Assembly: GCF_029428675.1 (NCBI RefSeq)
Contig: NZ_JAJNEL010000002.1
Location: forward strand, 1 to 64,000
Direction: 5' to 3'
Length of the DNA: 64,000 bases
Source: Streptomyces sp. JH14
Lineage (GTDB): Bacteria; Actinomycetota; Actinomycetes; Streptomycetales; Streptomycetaceae
The first letter of the stretch is position 1, and each line of letters opens with the position of its first letter. Positions 43,830 through 53,044 of this stretch are shown here, in pieces. The position numbers were made by a program, and so were the translations under genes. Under the pieces are notes generated by a model. The model searched no databases. It had not been told where the DNA came from and worked only from the letters and a program-made list of their open reading frames with translations.

Positions 43830-45301
43830 GCTGTGGCCTTCCAGTCGGGGTGACCGGGCATGGGCGGGTTGACGGCGCCGAAGAGCCAGTCGCGCAGGAA
43901 CGCGTCGAGGGACGTATCGCCGGTGACCTGGACGGTATGGGCGATGAACTCCTCGCTGGTGTAGGTGGAGTCCTTGAAGCGCTTCACCCACTCCCGCATG
44001 ACCTTGTCGAACGTCGGCTGGCCGATCTGCAGGGTCAGGGCGTACAGGACGAGCGCGCCGCCGTCGTAGATGTTGGTTCCGCCGAGCGCCTTGGGCAGTC
44101 CGGGCGGGCCGTCGGCGGCGCGGACCTTGTCGAGCTTCTCGTACGTGGTCTTCATCTTGTCCGCGAAGACCGACCAGCCGCGCTCCTCGCCGTACAGTCC
44201 GGCGTAGTACACCGCTGGCCCTTCGTTGAGCCAGGCCTGCTGCCAGTTGTCGGGGGTGACCGAGTCGCCGAACCACTGGTGGGTGAGCTCGTGGACCATG
44301 GTCGTCTCGTAGCCCGGCTGGCCGTTGGCGTTGAGCTTGAACCAGTTGGTGGAGAAGAGGGAAAGAGTCTGGTTCTCCAGGGCGTCGGTGTACCCGTCGT
44401 AGATGTGGAGGCCGTAGACGGAGAACGGGTAGCGGCCGAACTTCGCCTCCAGCCAGGCCAGATGGTCGGCGGTACGGGCGACGATCGGGCCGTACTTGTC
44501 CTCCTGACCCTGCGGGACGATGTGCCGCAGAGGAAGTCCGCGGTGGCTGGTGCCGTACAGGTAGGTGCCCTTGACGACGGCGATGCCAATGAGTTCAGTC
44601 GCCATCCGCTCGCGCAGGGCGAAGTGCCAGACCGTGGAGCCGTCGGCGCGCGGGGTCCTGTCGAGCAGTTCGCCGTTGGCGGTGGCGACGTAGCCCTGTG
44701 GCGCGCTGATGTGGAAGGTCCAGGTGGCCTTGTCGGACGGGGTGTCGTTGCAGGGCAGGAAGGTGTCGGCCCGGGAGGACTGGGCGGCCGAGGCGAAGCC
44801 GCCGTCGGTGCCGAACTTCCATCCGGTGAGGCCGAGTCGGGGCGCCTTGCCGTTGCCGTGGTAGCGGATCTCCACGGTGAACGCCTGCCTGTCGTGCAGC
44901 GGGCGGTCCGGGGTGACGGTGAGTTCCTGGCCGCTCTTGCCGGCCGAGAGCACCCACTGTGCGGTGCGGCCCGCGACGGTGACGGCGTCGATGGTGTGGC
45001 CGTCGGTGTCGAGGTTGAACGTGGACAGATCCTGGGTGGCCTTGGCGTGGATCTTCACGACGGCGGTGAAGTCGTAGGTCACCGGGGTGAAGTCAAAGGT
45101 CAGGTCGTAGTGGACGACCTGGTAACCGCCGTTGCCGAGGGTCGGGAAGAGCGGGTCACCGACGCCGTCGGAGCCGGGGGCCGGGTCGAATCCACGGCTG
45201 CCGGCAAAGGCCGGCGAGCCGAGGACGGGTACGGCGACGGCTGCCACGACGGCCGCGCCGCCGAGCCTCAGTGCGGAGCGTCTGCTGGTGGGAGCGGTCA
45301 T
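43826..45301 (-). CDS. Secreted M1-family metallopeptidase
   Basis: 491 residues. Twin-arginine signal SRRSALRLGG, then FDPAPGSDGVGDPLFPTLGN typical of secreted actinobacterial M1 proteins. HELTHQWFGD with HExxH at about residue 337, followed 18 residues later by NEG, gives the zinc ligands and catalytic Glu. The usual GAMEN-type exopeptidase motif is replaced by DALENQTLSLF, the variant found in this group. Its start overlaps the stop of the binding-protein gene (TGATG). A peptidase inside a sugar-uptake operon suggests that the natural substrate is a glycoprotein or peptidoglycan-like material. Confidence 0.9.
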   Translation of the reverse strand: MTAPTSRRSALRLGGAAVVAAVAVPVLGSPAFAGSRGFDPAPGSDGVGDPLFPTLGNGGYQVVHYDLTFDFTPVTYDFTAVVKIHAKATQDLSTFNLDTDGHTIDAVTVAGRTAQWVLSAGKSGQELTVTPDRPLHDRQAFTVEIRYHGNGKAPRLGLTGWKFGTDGGFASAAQSSRADTFLPCNDTPSDKATWTFHISAPQGYVATANGELLDRTPRADGSTVWHFALRERMATELIGIAVVKGTYLYGTSHRGLPLRHIVPQGQEDKYGPIVARTADHLAWLEAKFGRYPFSVYGLHIYDGYTDALENQTLSLFSTNWFKLNANGQPGYETTMVHELTHQWFGDSVTPDNWQQAWLNEGPAVYYAGLYGEERGWSVFADKMKTTYEKLDKVRAADGPPGLPKALGGTNIYDGGALVLYALTLQIGQPTFDKVMREWVKRFKDSTYTSEEFIAHTVQVTGDTSLDAFLRDWLFGAVNPPMPGHPDWKATA

Positions 45302-46974
45302 CACTTCTTGCCCTTCTGGACGGCCTCTTCGAATTCGCCTCGGGCCTGCTCGCCGCCCTGGGCCAGGTAGTCCTTGACGAGCTGGTCGTAGGCCGACATC
45401 GGCTTGCGGCCGGCGATGATGTCCTTCAGGGCGTCCCCCCTCAACGTGGCGAGGCTGCCGGAGCCCTTGGAGTCCCAGGTGGGCGAGGAGTACTGAAGGG
45501 TCGGGTCCGGCTCGATCATCGGGATCATCTTGGTGAACGCCTCGTGGACGTGGCGCACGCCCTGCTCGGAATCGGCGCTGAAGATCGCCGGCACAGCGGA
45601 GGCGGCGAACTTCCACGGAACGGTGACGTCCTGGGCACCCTGCTTGGTCAGGGCCGGGTTGCCCTTGTCGTCGCGGGTGAAGTCGGTTCCCTCGACGCCG
45701 TAGTTGATCAGTGTGTACTCCTCGCTGCCGAACGGCGAGGCGGCGAAGTCGGCAAAGGCGAGGATCTGCTTGACGCGGTCGCCGGACGCCTTCTTGATGT
45801 GCGTGTTCTGCAGGGCGACGTTGTCCATCCACGTGACGGCGTCCTTGCCGACCGGGACGAACGGGCGCGGGTCGTACGCCGTGTCGATCGCCTTCATCGT
45901 GGCGACATAGCCGGTGCCGGGTGCGAGGTAGCCCGGCATCCCGTCGTAGACGTACGCTCCCTTGCCGTTCTTGAACATGTCCGTGTACTGGGCCTTCTGC
46001 GCCCCGGACATCTGGAGGGTGCCCGGGTAGTAGCAGCCCGCCTTGTACAGGTCCCGGGCGATCTCGATGGCCTGCCGGTACTCGGGAGTCTCCAGGTTCG
46101 AGGTGAACTTGCCCGTCTCAGCGTCGAGCCGCCAGCTGCTCGGCGCGCCCGCGGACATGGCGAGCATCGTGGTGGCACCCGCGATGATCGCGTACTGGTC
46201 CTGCTTGGGGCGGGTCAGTTCCTTGCAGAGCTCGACGAACCTGTCCAGGTCGGTGATCTGGTCGAGACTGCTGACACCGACCTCCTCGAACAGATCGTGG
46301 CGGTAGAAGCCGGCGCCGCCGGTGCCGGTGCGGGCGATCGGCAGACCGTACAGCTTCCCGCCGAAGATGGCGCCCTGCCAGGCGCCCTTCGGGATCGCGG
46401 CCAGGTTCGGGTAGTCCTTGATCCTGTCCCCGGCGAGGAACGGGGTGAGGTCGGCGCACTTGGCCTGGAGGAAGGCCGCCTTGTTGTCGACACCTCCGGA
46501 CTCCGGGTACATGAAGACATCCGGCAGGCTGTCGCTGGCCACCATCGTGGAGAACTTGGTGCCGTAGTCGTCGGCCGGGACGGCGGTGATGTCCACCTGG
46601 CCGCCGAGGAGCTTCTCGATCTGCTGCCAAGCGGCGTTCTTGCCACGCGCGGGCGGCGGCGGGGCGAACGTCTCCATGGCCGCGCTGATCGGCTTCGCAC
46701 CCTTGAGCGGAGCGCCCTTCGTGGCCCGCAGCGGCTTGGCCGGGTAGCTGAAGAAGCCCTGCGGGACTCCGGCGGCGGTGCCCTGGAGGTCGGGCTCGAG
46801 GCCGATGTTGCGGACGGCGGTGTTCGGCAGCAGGGAGGCGCTCTTGGCCTCCGCCTTGGCGGCCGTGCCTCCGTCGCCGCAGGCGGCGAGCAACGGGGCG
46901 GCGACCAGACCGAGACCGACGCCCGCACCCATGCGGAACAGTGACCTGCGGTTGATGGGGGTGGAGCTCGACAC
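45301..46974 (-). CDS. Extracellular solute-binding lipoprotein of a carbohydrate ABC transporter
   Basis: 557 residues. NRRSLFRMG is a twin-arginine motif, and LLAAC near residue 32 is a lipobox, so the protein is exported folded and anchored by Cys. The size and PADDYGTKFSTMVASDSLPD region match the LplA-type family-1 binding proteins for oligosaccharides. GTG start at 46974 has AAGGAG eight bases upstream. It follows two permease genes. No ATPase gene is present, as is common in Streptomyces, where a shared MsiK-type ATPase serves many sugar transporters. Ligand unknown; probably an oligosaccharide released by the secreted enzymes of this locus. Confidence 0.92.
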   Translation of the reverse strand: MSSSTPINRRSLFRMGAGVGLGLVAAPLLAACGDGGTAAKAEAKSASLLPNTAVRNIGLEPDLQGTAAGVPQGFFSYPAKPLRATKGAPLKGAKPISAAMETFAPPPPARGKNAAWQQIEKLLGGQVDITAVPADDYGTKFSTMVASDSLPDVFMYPESGGVDNKAAFLQAKCADLTPFLAGDRIKDYPNLAAIPKGAWQGAIFGGKLYGLPIARTGTGGAGFYRHDLFEEVGVSSLDQITDLDRFVELCKELTRPKQDQYAIIAGATTMLAMSAGAPSSWRLDAETGKFTSNLETPEYRQAIEIARDLYKAGCYYPGTLQMSGAQKAQYTDMFKNGKGAYVYDGMPGYLAPGTGYVATMKAIDTAYDPRPFVPVGKDAVTWMDNVALQNTHIKKASGDRVKQILAFADFAASPFGSEEYTLINYGVEGTDFTRDDKGNPALTKQGAQDVTVPWKFAASAVPAIFSADSEQGVRHVHEAFTKMIPMIEPDPTLQYSSPTWDSKGSGSLATLRGDALKDIIAGRKPMSAYDQLVKDYLAQGGEQARGEFEEAVQKGKK

Positions 46975-47022
46975 CTGGAATCTCCTTGGGAACGAAGGGA
47001 ACGGAGGTGCGGGGGGTGGAGG

Positions 47023-47982
47023 TCAGCCCTTGATGGCGCCGGTGAGCACGCCCTTGGTGAAGTAGCGCTGGAGGAACGGGTAGACGGAGAGGATCGGTAC
47101 GACGGCGATCACCAGGACCGCCATCTGGACGGCCTGCTGCGGGGCGAGCACCTCACCGGCGGAAGCGGCGTTCAGGCTCTGCCCCTGGAGTACGTAGGTG
47201 CGCAGCACCATGGGCAGCGGCCACTTGTCGGAGTCACCCAGGTAAAGCAGCGAGTTGAAGAAGGCGTTCCAGTACGTCACTGCGTAGAAGAGGCTGATGA
47301 CGGCGAGGACGGCCTTGGAGAGCGGCAGAACGATCCGTACGAGGATGCGGAAGTCGCCGGCCCCGTCGACCTTCGCCGCGTCGTACAGCTCCTCGGGCAG
47401 GTTCATGAAGAACGACCGCAGGACGACCAGGTTGAAGGCGCTGACCAGGGACGGCAGGACGAGCGCAGCGTAGGTGTCGTACAGCCCGAGTCCCTTGACC
47501 AGAAGGAAGTTGGGGATGATGCCCGCGTGGAACAGCATGGTGAACAGGGCGGTCATCAGGATGAGGCGCGATCCGGTGACCTCCCGGCGGGACAGTCCGT
47601 ACGCCATGCCGACGGTGACGAGCAGGCTGGCGAGCGTGCCGAACACCGTGATGCCGAGACTGACCACGAGCGCGCGGGTGACGACTCCGCCGGTGAAGAT
47701 GGTGCGGTAGGCGTCGACGGTGGGGTGTTCGGGCCACAGGACCAGCCCCGAGCTGCGGATGATGTCGGTCTGCGAGGCGAAGCTCGTACCGATCACTCCG
47801 AGCAGCGGGTAGGCGACGGCGGCGACCACGACGACGACCGCGAGGGCCTTGGCACCCTGGCCGACCCGGGTCGGCCTCTCCATCCACGGCGGCCGGCCGT
47901 CGGACTGCTTCCCGGTACGCGTGGTCCTCTTCGCCGGCACCGTGGGTACGGATGCGGCGGGCGGATTCTCAACGGTCAGCAC
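47023..47982 (-). CDS. Carbohydrate ABC permease (LplC/YtcP type)
   Basis: 319 residues, six membrane segments from about residue 48. EELYDAAKVDGAGDFRILVR and IVLPLSKAVLAV near 215 form the EAA loop that contacts the ATPase. The C-terminus YFTKGVLTGAIKG is the family ending. GTG start at 47982 lies inside the end of the upstream permease gene (14-base overlap) with AAGGGG ten bases before it. Forms the membrane channel with the other permease. Confidence 0.93.
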   Translation of the reverse strand: MLTVENPPAASVPTVPAKRTTRTGKQSDGRPPWMERPTRVGQGAKALAVVVVVAAVAYPLLGVIGTSFASQTDIIRSSGLVLWPEHPTVDAYRTIFTGGVVTRALVVSLGITVFGTLASLLVTVGMAYGLSRREVTGSRLILMTALFTMLFHAGIIPNFLLVKGLGLYDTYAALVLPSLVSAFNLVVLRSFFMNLPEELYDAAKVDGAGDFRILVRIVLPLSKAVLAVISLFYAVTYWNAFFNSLLYLGDSDKWPLPMVLRTYVLQGQSLNAASAGEVLAPQQAVQMAVLVIAVVPILSVYPFLQRYFTKGVLTGAIKG

Positions 47983-48994
47983 CGCGGTACACCCCTTCGT
48001 GGCCGAGGCGGTGGGCGAACTTGTTCGCGCCCAGGACGAGTGCGGTGCCGATGACCGCCTTGACGAGTCCGACGGCGGCGGCGACGCCCCAGTCGTTGTC
48101 CTTGATGCCGTGGTAGTAGACGTACGTGTCGAGAACCTCGCCTGCGTCCGGGCCGACCGCGTCGCGCTGGAGCAGGATCTGCTCGAAGCCGACGGAGAGG
48201 ATCTGCCCGAGGTTCAGGATCAGCAGGAGGATCAGGACAGGTGCGAGGCCGGGCAGGGTGACGTGCCAGAAGCGACGCCGGGGCCCCGCGCCGTCTATCG
48301 CGGCGGCCTCGTACAAGCCCCTGTCGATGCCGAGCAGCGCCGCGAGGATGATGATCGTGCCCCAGCCGGCGTCCTTCCAGGCCACCTGGAGGGTTAGCAG
48401 CCAGGGGAAGGCGTCGGGGTCGCTCATCATGTCGTAGCGCGGCAGCCCCATGCCGCCGAGGACATCGGGCAACAGCCCGGCGCCGCCCAGGATCTGCTGG
48501 AAGATCGAGACGATGATGACCCAGCCGATGAAGTGCGGCAGATAGACGACGCTCTGCACGAAGCGCCGGATCCGGTCGTTGGCGATGCTGTTGAGCAGCA
48601 GGGCCAGGGCGATCGGAACGGGGAAGAAGAACACCAGCTGGATGACCGCGATCTCGAGGGTGTTGAACGTCGCGGACCAGAAGGCGGGCTCACCGAACGC
48701 CGTGGTGAAGTTGGCGAATCCCACCCAGACGCTGTGCATGTAGCCGAGGTACGGCTGGTAGTCCTGGAACGCCACGACATAGCCGAGCAGTGGCACGTAG
48801 TGGAAGACGACGAAGTACAGCAGGCCCGGCAGGGTCAGCAGCAGCATGACCCGGTCCCGCTTGAGCCGCTGCCGGAGGGTCAGCCTGTTCTGCTGGGGCA
48901 GGAGACCGGCCGGGGCGGAGGACGGCGACGGCGCTCCGGCCCTCTGTTGCCGTTTCGACCTCGCCCGGGGCAGCGGTGGTGCTGTTTCAGCCAT
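47969..48994 (-). CDS. Carbohydrate ABC permease (LplB type)
   Basis: 341 residues. After a basic cytoplasmic N-terminus there are six membrane segments (MLLLTLPGLLYFVVFHYVPL onward). The EAA loop is LYEAAAIDGAGPRRRFWHVT LPG near 240. VVYLPHFIGWVII and VGFEQILLQ are typical of the LplB branch. ATG at 48994 has AGGA about eight bases upstream. First gene of the leftward operon; the LacI-type motif GTAAGCGGTTAAC lies 54 bases upstream. Confidence 0.93.
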   Translation of the reverse strand: MAETAPPLPRARSKRQQRAGAPSPSSAPAGLLPQQNRLTLRQRLKRDRVMLLLTLPGLLYFVVFHYVPLLGYVVAFQDYQPYLGYMHSVWVGFANFTTAFGEPAFWSATFNTLEIAVIQLVFFFPVPIALALLLNSIANDRIRRFVQSVVYLPHFIGWVIIVSIFQQILGGAGLLPDVLGGMGLPRYDMMSDPDAFPWLLTLQVAWKDAGWGTIIILAALLGIDRGLYEAAAIDGAGPRRRFWHVTLPGLAPVLILLLILNLGQILSVGFEQILLQRDAVGPDAGEVLDTYVYYHGIKDNDWGVAAAVGLVKAVIGTALVLGANKFAHRLGHEGVYRGADR

Positions 48995-49047
48995 GGTGCG
49001 TCCTGTTCGGCGGGTGGCGCATGGTGAGCTTCTGCGGCGGCAAGTTA

Positions 49048-49060
49048 GTAAGCGGTTAAC
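49048..49060. promoter_or_regulatory. LacI-type operator, left operon
   Basis: GTAAGCGGTTAAC. Its complement contains AACCGCTTAC, identical over ten bases to the motif at 51552, and has the TAA-N4-TTA symmetry around CG typical of LacI-family sites. Placed before the transporter operon. Confidence 0.65.
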
Positions 49061-49246
49061 CTCACCGTCAAGAGATCTGGAGCTACGGCTGGGTTACACG
49101 GGTCCCGCACAGTGAAATCCCTTGGGATGAACCGTCAAAAACGGGCGAATACATGGCAGTTGACCAAGTGGATCGCTTGACGGCTGACCGCCACCCTCCC
49201 TAGCGTGCCGTCAATCCACAGAACACGCTTACTGTCCGGAGGCAGG

Positions 49247-50317
49247 GTGCGAACCACCGAAGAGGCACCGGCTCATGCCGGTACCGGCCGCGCGGAGACG
49301 CCTCCCAGGCGGCCGCGCACGGTCCTGGTCATGAGCCCCGGACTGCTCGACGACGTATTCCCGCCGTCCGTGCGGGCCCGGCTGGAGGAGTCCGCCGAAC
49401 TCCTCACCCCGGCCGCGATCAGCGAGTTCGAGTCGCCGGAAGCGGGCGTGGCGCTCGCCTCGGCGGAGGTCATGCTCACCGGCTGGGGCTGCCCACCCCT
49501 CGACGCGGCCCTGCTGGACCGGGCGCCCGGGCTGCGCGCCGTGATCCATGCGGCCGGCACGGTGAAAACATTTCTGTCGCCGACCGCGTTCGACCGCGGC
49601 ATCGTCGTCTCCTCCGCCGCGGCGGCCAACGCCCTACCAGTGGCCGAGTACACCCTGGCCGCGATCATCATGGGTGCGAAGCGGGTGTTCCCGCTGGCCG
49701 ACCAGTTCCGCACCCGGCGGACCCACCGCACCGGCGCCGACCTGGACCGCCAGCACTGGCTCGGTACGCACGGACTGACCATCGGTGTCATCGGCGCCTC
49801 CCGCATCGGCCGCCGGGTCATCGAACTCCTGCGGATCCTCGATGCCGAGGTGCTGCTCTACGACCCGTACGTCGGGGCCGACGAGGCGGAACGGCTCGGG
49901 GTGACCCGGACCGATCTGGACACCTTGGTGGCGACCAGCGACGTGGTCACCGTGCACGCCCCGGACACACCCGAGACCCGCCGGCTGCTCGACGCACGCA
50001 GGATCGCCCTGATGCGCCCCGGCACCCTGCTCGTCAACACCGCACGCGGCTCCTTGGTGGACACCCAGGCACTGACAGGGCACCTGGTCAGCGGGCGACT
50101 GGACGCAGTTCTCGACGTGACCTCGCCCGAACCCCTGCCGGACGGACACCCCTTGTGGGACCTGCCGAACGTCTTCCTCACCCCGCATCTGGCGGGCGCC
50201 CAGGGCAATGAGGTGGGGCGGCTCGGAGCCCTCGCCGTCGACGAGCTGGTGCGGTACGCGCAAGGTGCACCGTTCGCCCACCCGGTCCACCGGGCCGATC
50301 TGGGGAGGATCGCATGA
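49247..50317 (+). CDS. D-isomer-specific 2-hydroxyacid dehydrogenase family protein
   Basis: 356 residues. GVIGASRIGRRVIELLRILD near residue 190 is the NAD-binding fold entry. NTARGSLVD near 260 carries the catalytic Arg, LDVTSPEPLPDGHPL the Glu, and FLTPHLAG near 310 the His. Members oxidise or reduce 2-hydroxy/2-keto acids, and this branch often sits in sugar-acid pathways. GTG at 49247 has GGAGG five bases upstream. Its TGA overlaps an ATG of the LacI frame (ATGA). A cytoplasmic step for uronate-like products of the secreted lyase is a reasonable inference, not shown. Confidence 0.9.
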   Translation: MRTTEEAPAHAGTGRAETPPRRPRTVLVMSPGLLDDVFPPSVRARLEESAELLTPAAISEFESPEAGVALASAEVMLTGWGCPPLDAALLDRAPGLRAVIHAAGTVKTFLSPTAFDRGIVVSSAAAANALPVAEYTLAAIIMGAKRVFPLADQFRTRRTHRTGADLDRQHWLGTHGLTIGVIGASRIGRRVIELLRILDAEVLLYDPYVGADEAERLGVTRTDLDTLVATSDVVTVHAPDTPETRRLLDARRIALMRPGTLLVNTARGSLVDTQALTGHLVSGRLDAVLDVTSPEPLPDGHPLWDLPNVFLTPHLAGAQGNEVGRLGALAVDELVRYAQGAPFAHPVHRADLGRIA

Positions 50318-50379
50318 ACCACGCCCCGGCACAGGCTCTAGTCTCGACGTCACACAACAGTCACGAGGGGGTGGGCCGG

Positions 50380-51474
50380 ATGCGCCGGCAGAACACGGCC
50401 GCGGACGGGCAGCGCAGGGCCACCGTCACCGATGTGGCCCGACGGGCCGGCGTCTCGACCGCCACGGTCTCGCGCGTGATGAACCGCAACTACCCGGTCG
50501 CGGAAGCGACCCGGGAGCGGGTCGAGGCGGCGATGCGCGAGCTCGGCTATGTCGTCAACGCGCATGCCCGCGCCCTGGCCGGGGCGTCCGGCCGCACCGT
50601 CGGCATCATCGTCAGCGAACTGATCGACCCGTTCTACGCGTACATCGCCCGGGGCGTGGAGCGCGAGGCCGCGGCCGGCGGGCGGCTCTGCCTGGTCTGC
50701 TGCGCCCAGGGAGACCCTCAGCGCGAGCTGGCCTTCGTCGAGCTGATGCACGAGCGCAGGGCGGATGCGGTGATCGTGGTCGGCGGCAGCGTCGCCGACC
50801 GTGCCTACACCTCGGAGCTGGCCCGGCGGGCCCGTGAGCTGGACGCCGGCGGATCGAAGCTCGTGCTGTGCGGCAGACCGCAGTTGGACGAGCGAGCCCC
50901 GACGGCCGCGGTCGAGTACGACAACGAGGGCGGGGCCTTCGCGATCACCGACCATCTGCTGATGCAGGGGCATGAGCGGATTCTCTACCTGGGCGGGCCG
51001 CCCAAGCTCTCCACCACCCGCGACCGACTGGCCGGGCACCGCCGGGCCCTGGAGCTGCGCGGGGTGACACCGGACCCGGAGCTGACCCAGACCGGTACCT
51101 TCAGCCGGAACTTCGGTTATCGGCGGATGGCCGAACTACTGCGGAACGGACCGGAGTTCACCGCAGTTTTCGCCGCCAACGACATCGTGGCGGCGGGTGC
51201 GGCCCAGGCGCTGGAGGAAGCCGGGGTGCGGGTACCGGAGGACATCTCACTGGTGGGGTACGACGACATCCCCGTCGCCCAGGAGCTGCGTCCGCGGCTG
51301 ACCACCGTCCATGTGCCGCTGGAGGAGATGGGGCGGCAGGCCGTGCGGCTGGCCGTCGGCGGCGGGGACGAGGACGACTGGCGCGAGCCGATCGCGGGCG
51401 CGCTGCGGCTCGGTACCCACATCGTGGTCCGCGATTCTGTCGCGCCGCGGTCCGGGCGCACCACCCGGATGTGA
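50380..51474 (+). CDS. LacI-family transcriptional regulator
   Basis: 364 residues from the ATG at 50380, which has GAGGGGG eight bases upstream; an ATG at 50314 overlapping the dehydrogenase stop would add 22 non-conserved residues. TVTDVARRAGVSTATVSRVM near residue 15 is the LacI helix-turn-helix. The rest is a periplasmic-binding-protein-like sensor (GIIVSELIDPFYAYIARGVE, AVFAANDIVAAGAAQALEEA, SLVGYDDIPVAQELRPRLTT). Probably the repressor of both transporter and enzyme operons, acting at the shared AACCGCTTAC motifs on either side of it. Confidence 0.93.
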   Translation: MRRQNTAADGQRRATVTDVARRAGVSTATVSRVMNRNYPVAEATRERVEAAMRELGYVVNAHARALAGASGRTVGIIVSELIDPFYAYIARGVEREAAAGGRLCLVCCAQGDPQRELAFVELMHERRADAVIVVGGSVADRAYTSELARRARELDAGGSKLVLCGRPQLDERAPTAAVEYDNEGGAFAITDHLLMQGHERILYLGGPPKLSTTRDRLAGHRRALELRGVTPDPELTQTGTFSRNFGYRRMAELLRNGPEFTAVFAANDIVAAGAAQALEEAGVRVPEDISLVGYDDIPVAQELRPRLTTVHVPLEEMGRQAVRLAVGGGDEDDWREPIAGALRLGTHIVVRDSVAPRSGRTTRM

Positions 51475-51549
51475 CCGGTTACTGCGTCACTGCCCGCAGT
51501 TGGCCACAGTAAATAGCAGTAACTTCCCCACCCCTCTTGCGGCTCGATA

Positions 51550-51561
51550 GCAACCGCTTAC
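51550..51561. promoter_or_regulatory. LacI-type operator, right operon
   Basis: GCAACCGCTTAC, sharing AACCGCTTAC with the site at 49048. Located 71 bases before the M60-like gene and after the lacI stop, so it would control the M60/PL8/DUF2264 unit. Confidence 0.65.
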
Positions 51562-51631
51562 ATGCTGACGGCGAGCTTCACCCGTTCCGCACGCCTCCGC
51601 CCCTCATTTGTTTCTGCAGGGAGAGTTCCGC

Positions 51632-53023
51632 ATGCGTAAACCCCTTTCCTCCGCGGTCAGTTCCTCCACCTCGAGCCCGGCGTCGAGCTCCTCCACGGTG
51701 GGGCGCCGTTCGTTCCTCGCCGCCGCAGCCGGCACCGGCGCAGCACTGGCGCTCGGCGCCACCGCCCCCTCCGCACGGGCGGCGGCGAACACCCCGGCCG
51801 GCCGTCACGTGAAGATGACCGTGACCGCACGGCCCGCGGCCGAGGCTGAGCGCCTGCGGCTCGGACAGGCCCTGCGCGGCTCGGAGTTCCAGCCCACCAG
51901 CCTGTACATCCCGGCCGGCACCCCGCTCTCGTTCACCGTGCAGCCGAACGACAACGTGGTTCCCACGCTCTGGATCGGCACCTGGGACTACTACGGCGAG
52001 GTCACCGAGCCCCGCAGCTACCCGCTGACCGCGGGCGCGAACACCGTGACCGACCCGCACGGCGGTCCGGTCTACCTGACCCTGACGGGGAACGGCGAGC
52101 GGGCCGGCGTGGTGTTCCGCTCCGGCGCCGTCCCGATGCCGGTCTTCACGCTGGGCTGCACCTCCGAGGCCGAGTACCAGCACCAGCTCGACACGCTGAC
52201 CGCCTCGCCCTACGTCGAGCTCCACGCACCGAACACGATCATGACGCTCACCCGCGACGGCGCACTCCTCTATCGCGGCGAGGACCATGCCGCCCTGCTC
52301 GAACTGGTCGAGACGATCATCGACTCGCACGCCCGGATCAGTGGTCTCGACGGGTCGAAGCCGGTCCACCGACGCAAGGCGGGGCCGTACCACTTCACCG
52401 AGGTCAGCAAAGTGCCCAGCGGCGTCGGCGCCTACGCCACGCACGGCTACAACGGCTTCCCCCGCGCCTACCTCGACCGGGCCACCACGGTGGAGGGGCT
52501 GCGGACCCGCGGCTGGGGGCTGTACCACGAACTCGGCCACCTGCACCAGCAGATGGCGTACAAGCCCACCGGGCTCACCGAGGTGACCGTCAACATCTAC
52601 TCTCTCGCCGCGCAGCGCACCCTGAAGCAGTCGTCCAACCTCCTCACGGTCGACCCGAAGACCGGACTCACCTACTTCCAGTCGGCGCGGCTGAAGTTCG
52701 GCACGGCGGGGCTGACGTACGAGAAGTCCTTCGGTGCGTACGAGAAGCTCGTCCCGCTGCGTCAGCTGGAGCTCGCCTTCGGCGACGACTTCTGGCCGCG
52801 CCTGCACAAGCTGGTCCGCGAGGAGAACCCGCAGTCGGACTACACCGAGACCGCCAAGCGCTACCGAGCACTGGCCAGGTACGCAAGCCGAGTCGCCGGG
52901 TACGACCTCACGGACTTCTTCGTCGGTACCTGGGCGTTCCCGATCGACGCCGCCGGCAGGACCGAGCTGGCCGCGTTGAACCTGCCGAAGCCGCCCGTCG
53001 ACCCCAGCACGCTCACGGACTGA
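51632..53023 (+). CDS. Secreted M60-like (enhancin/mucinase-type) metallopeptidase
   Basis: 463 residues. A Ser-rich start, then a twin-arginine signal GRRSFLAAAAGTGAALALGA. HELGHLHQQ at about 299 provides the HExxH zinc site of peptidase M60. Upstream, FTVQPNDNVVPTLWIGTWDY is the beta-sandwich part of the family. M60 proteins cleave mucin-like glycoproteins. ATG at 51632 has GGGAG upstream. Followed by a PL8 lyase 21 bases later. Its last ~75 residues recur as a separate degenerate copy 2.5 kb downstream. It may act on O-glycosylated protein in soil biomass. Confidence 0.88.
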   Translation: MRKPLSSAVSSSTSSPASSSSTVGRRSFLAAAAGTGAALALGATAPSARAAANTPAGRHVKMTVTARPAAEAERLRLGQALRGSEFQPTSLYIPAGTPLSFTVQPNDNVVPTLWIGTWDYYGEVTEPRSYPLTAGANTVTDPHGGPVYLTLTGNGERAGVVFRSGAVPMPVFTLGCTSEAEYQHQLDTLTASPYVELHAPNTIMTLTRDGALLYRGEDHAALLELVETIIDSHARISGLDGSKPVHRRKAGPYHFTEVSKVPSGVGAYATHGYNGFPRAYLDRATTVEGLRTRGWGLYHELGHLHQQMAYKPTGLTEVTVNIYSLAAQRTLKQSSNLLTVDPKTGLTYFQSARLKFGTAGLTYEKSFGAYEKLVPLRQLELAFGDDFWPRLHKLVREENPQSDYTETAKRYRALARYASRVAGYDLTDFFVGTWAFPIDAAGRTELAALNLPKPPVDPSTLTD

Positions 53024-53044
53024 CCGCACGCGAGAGGAGACACC

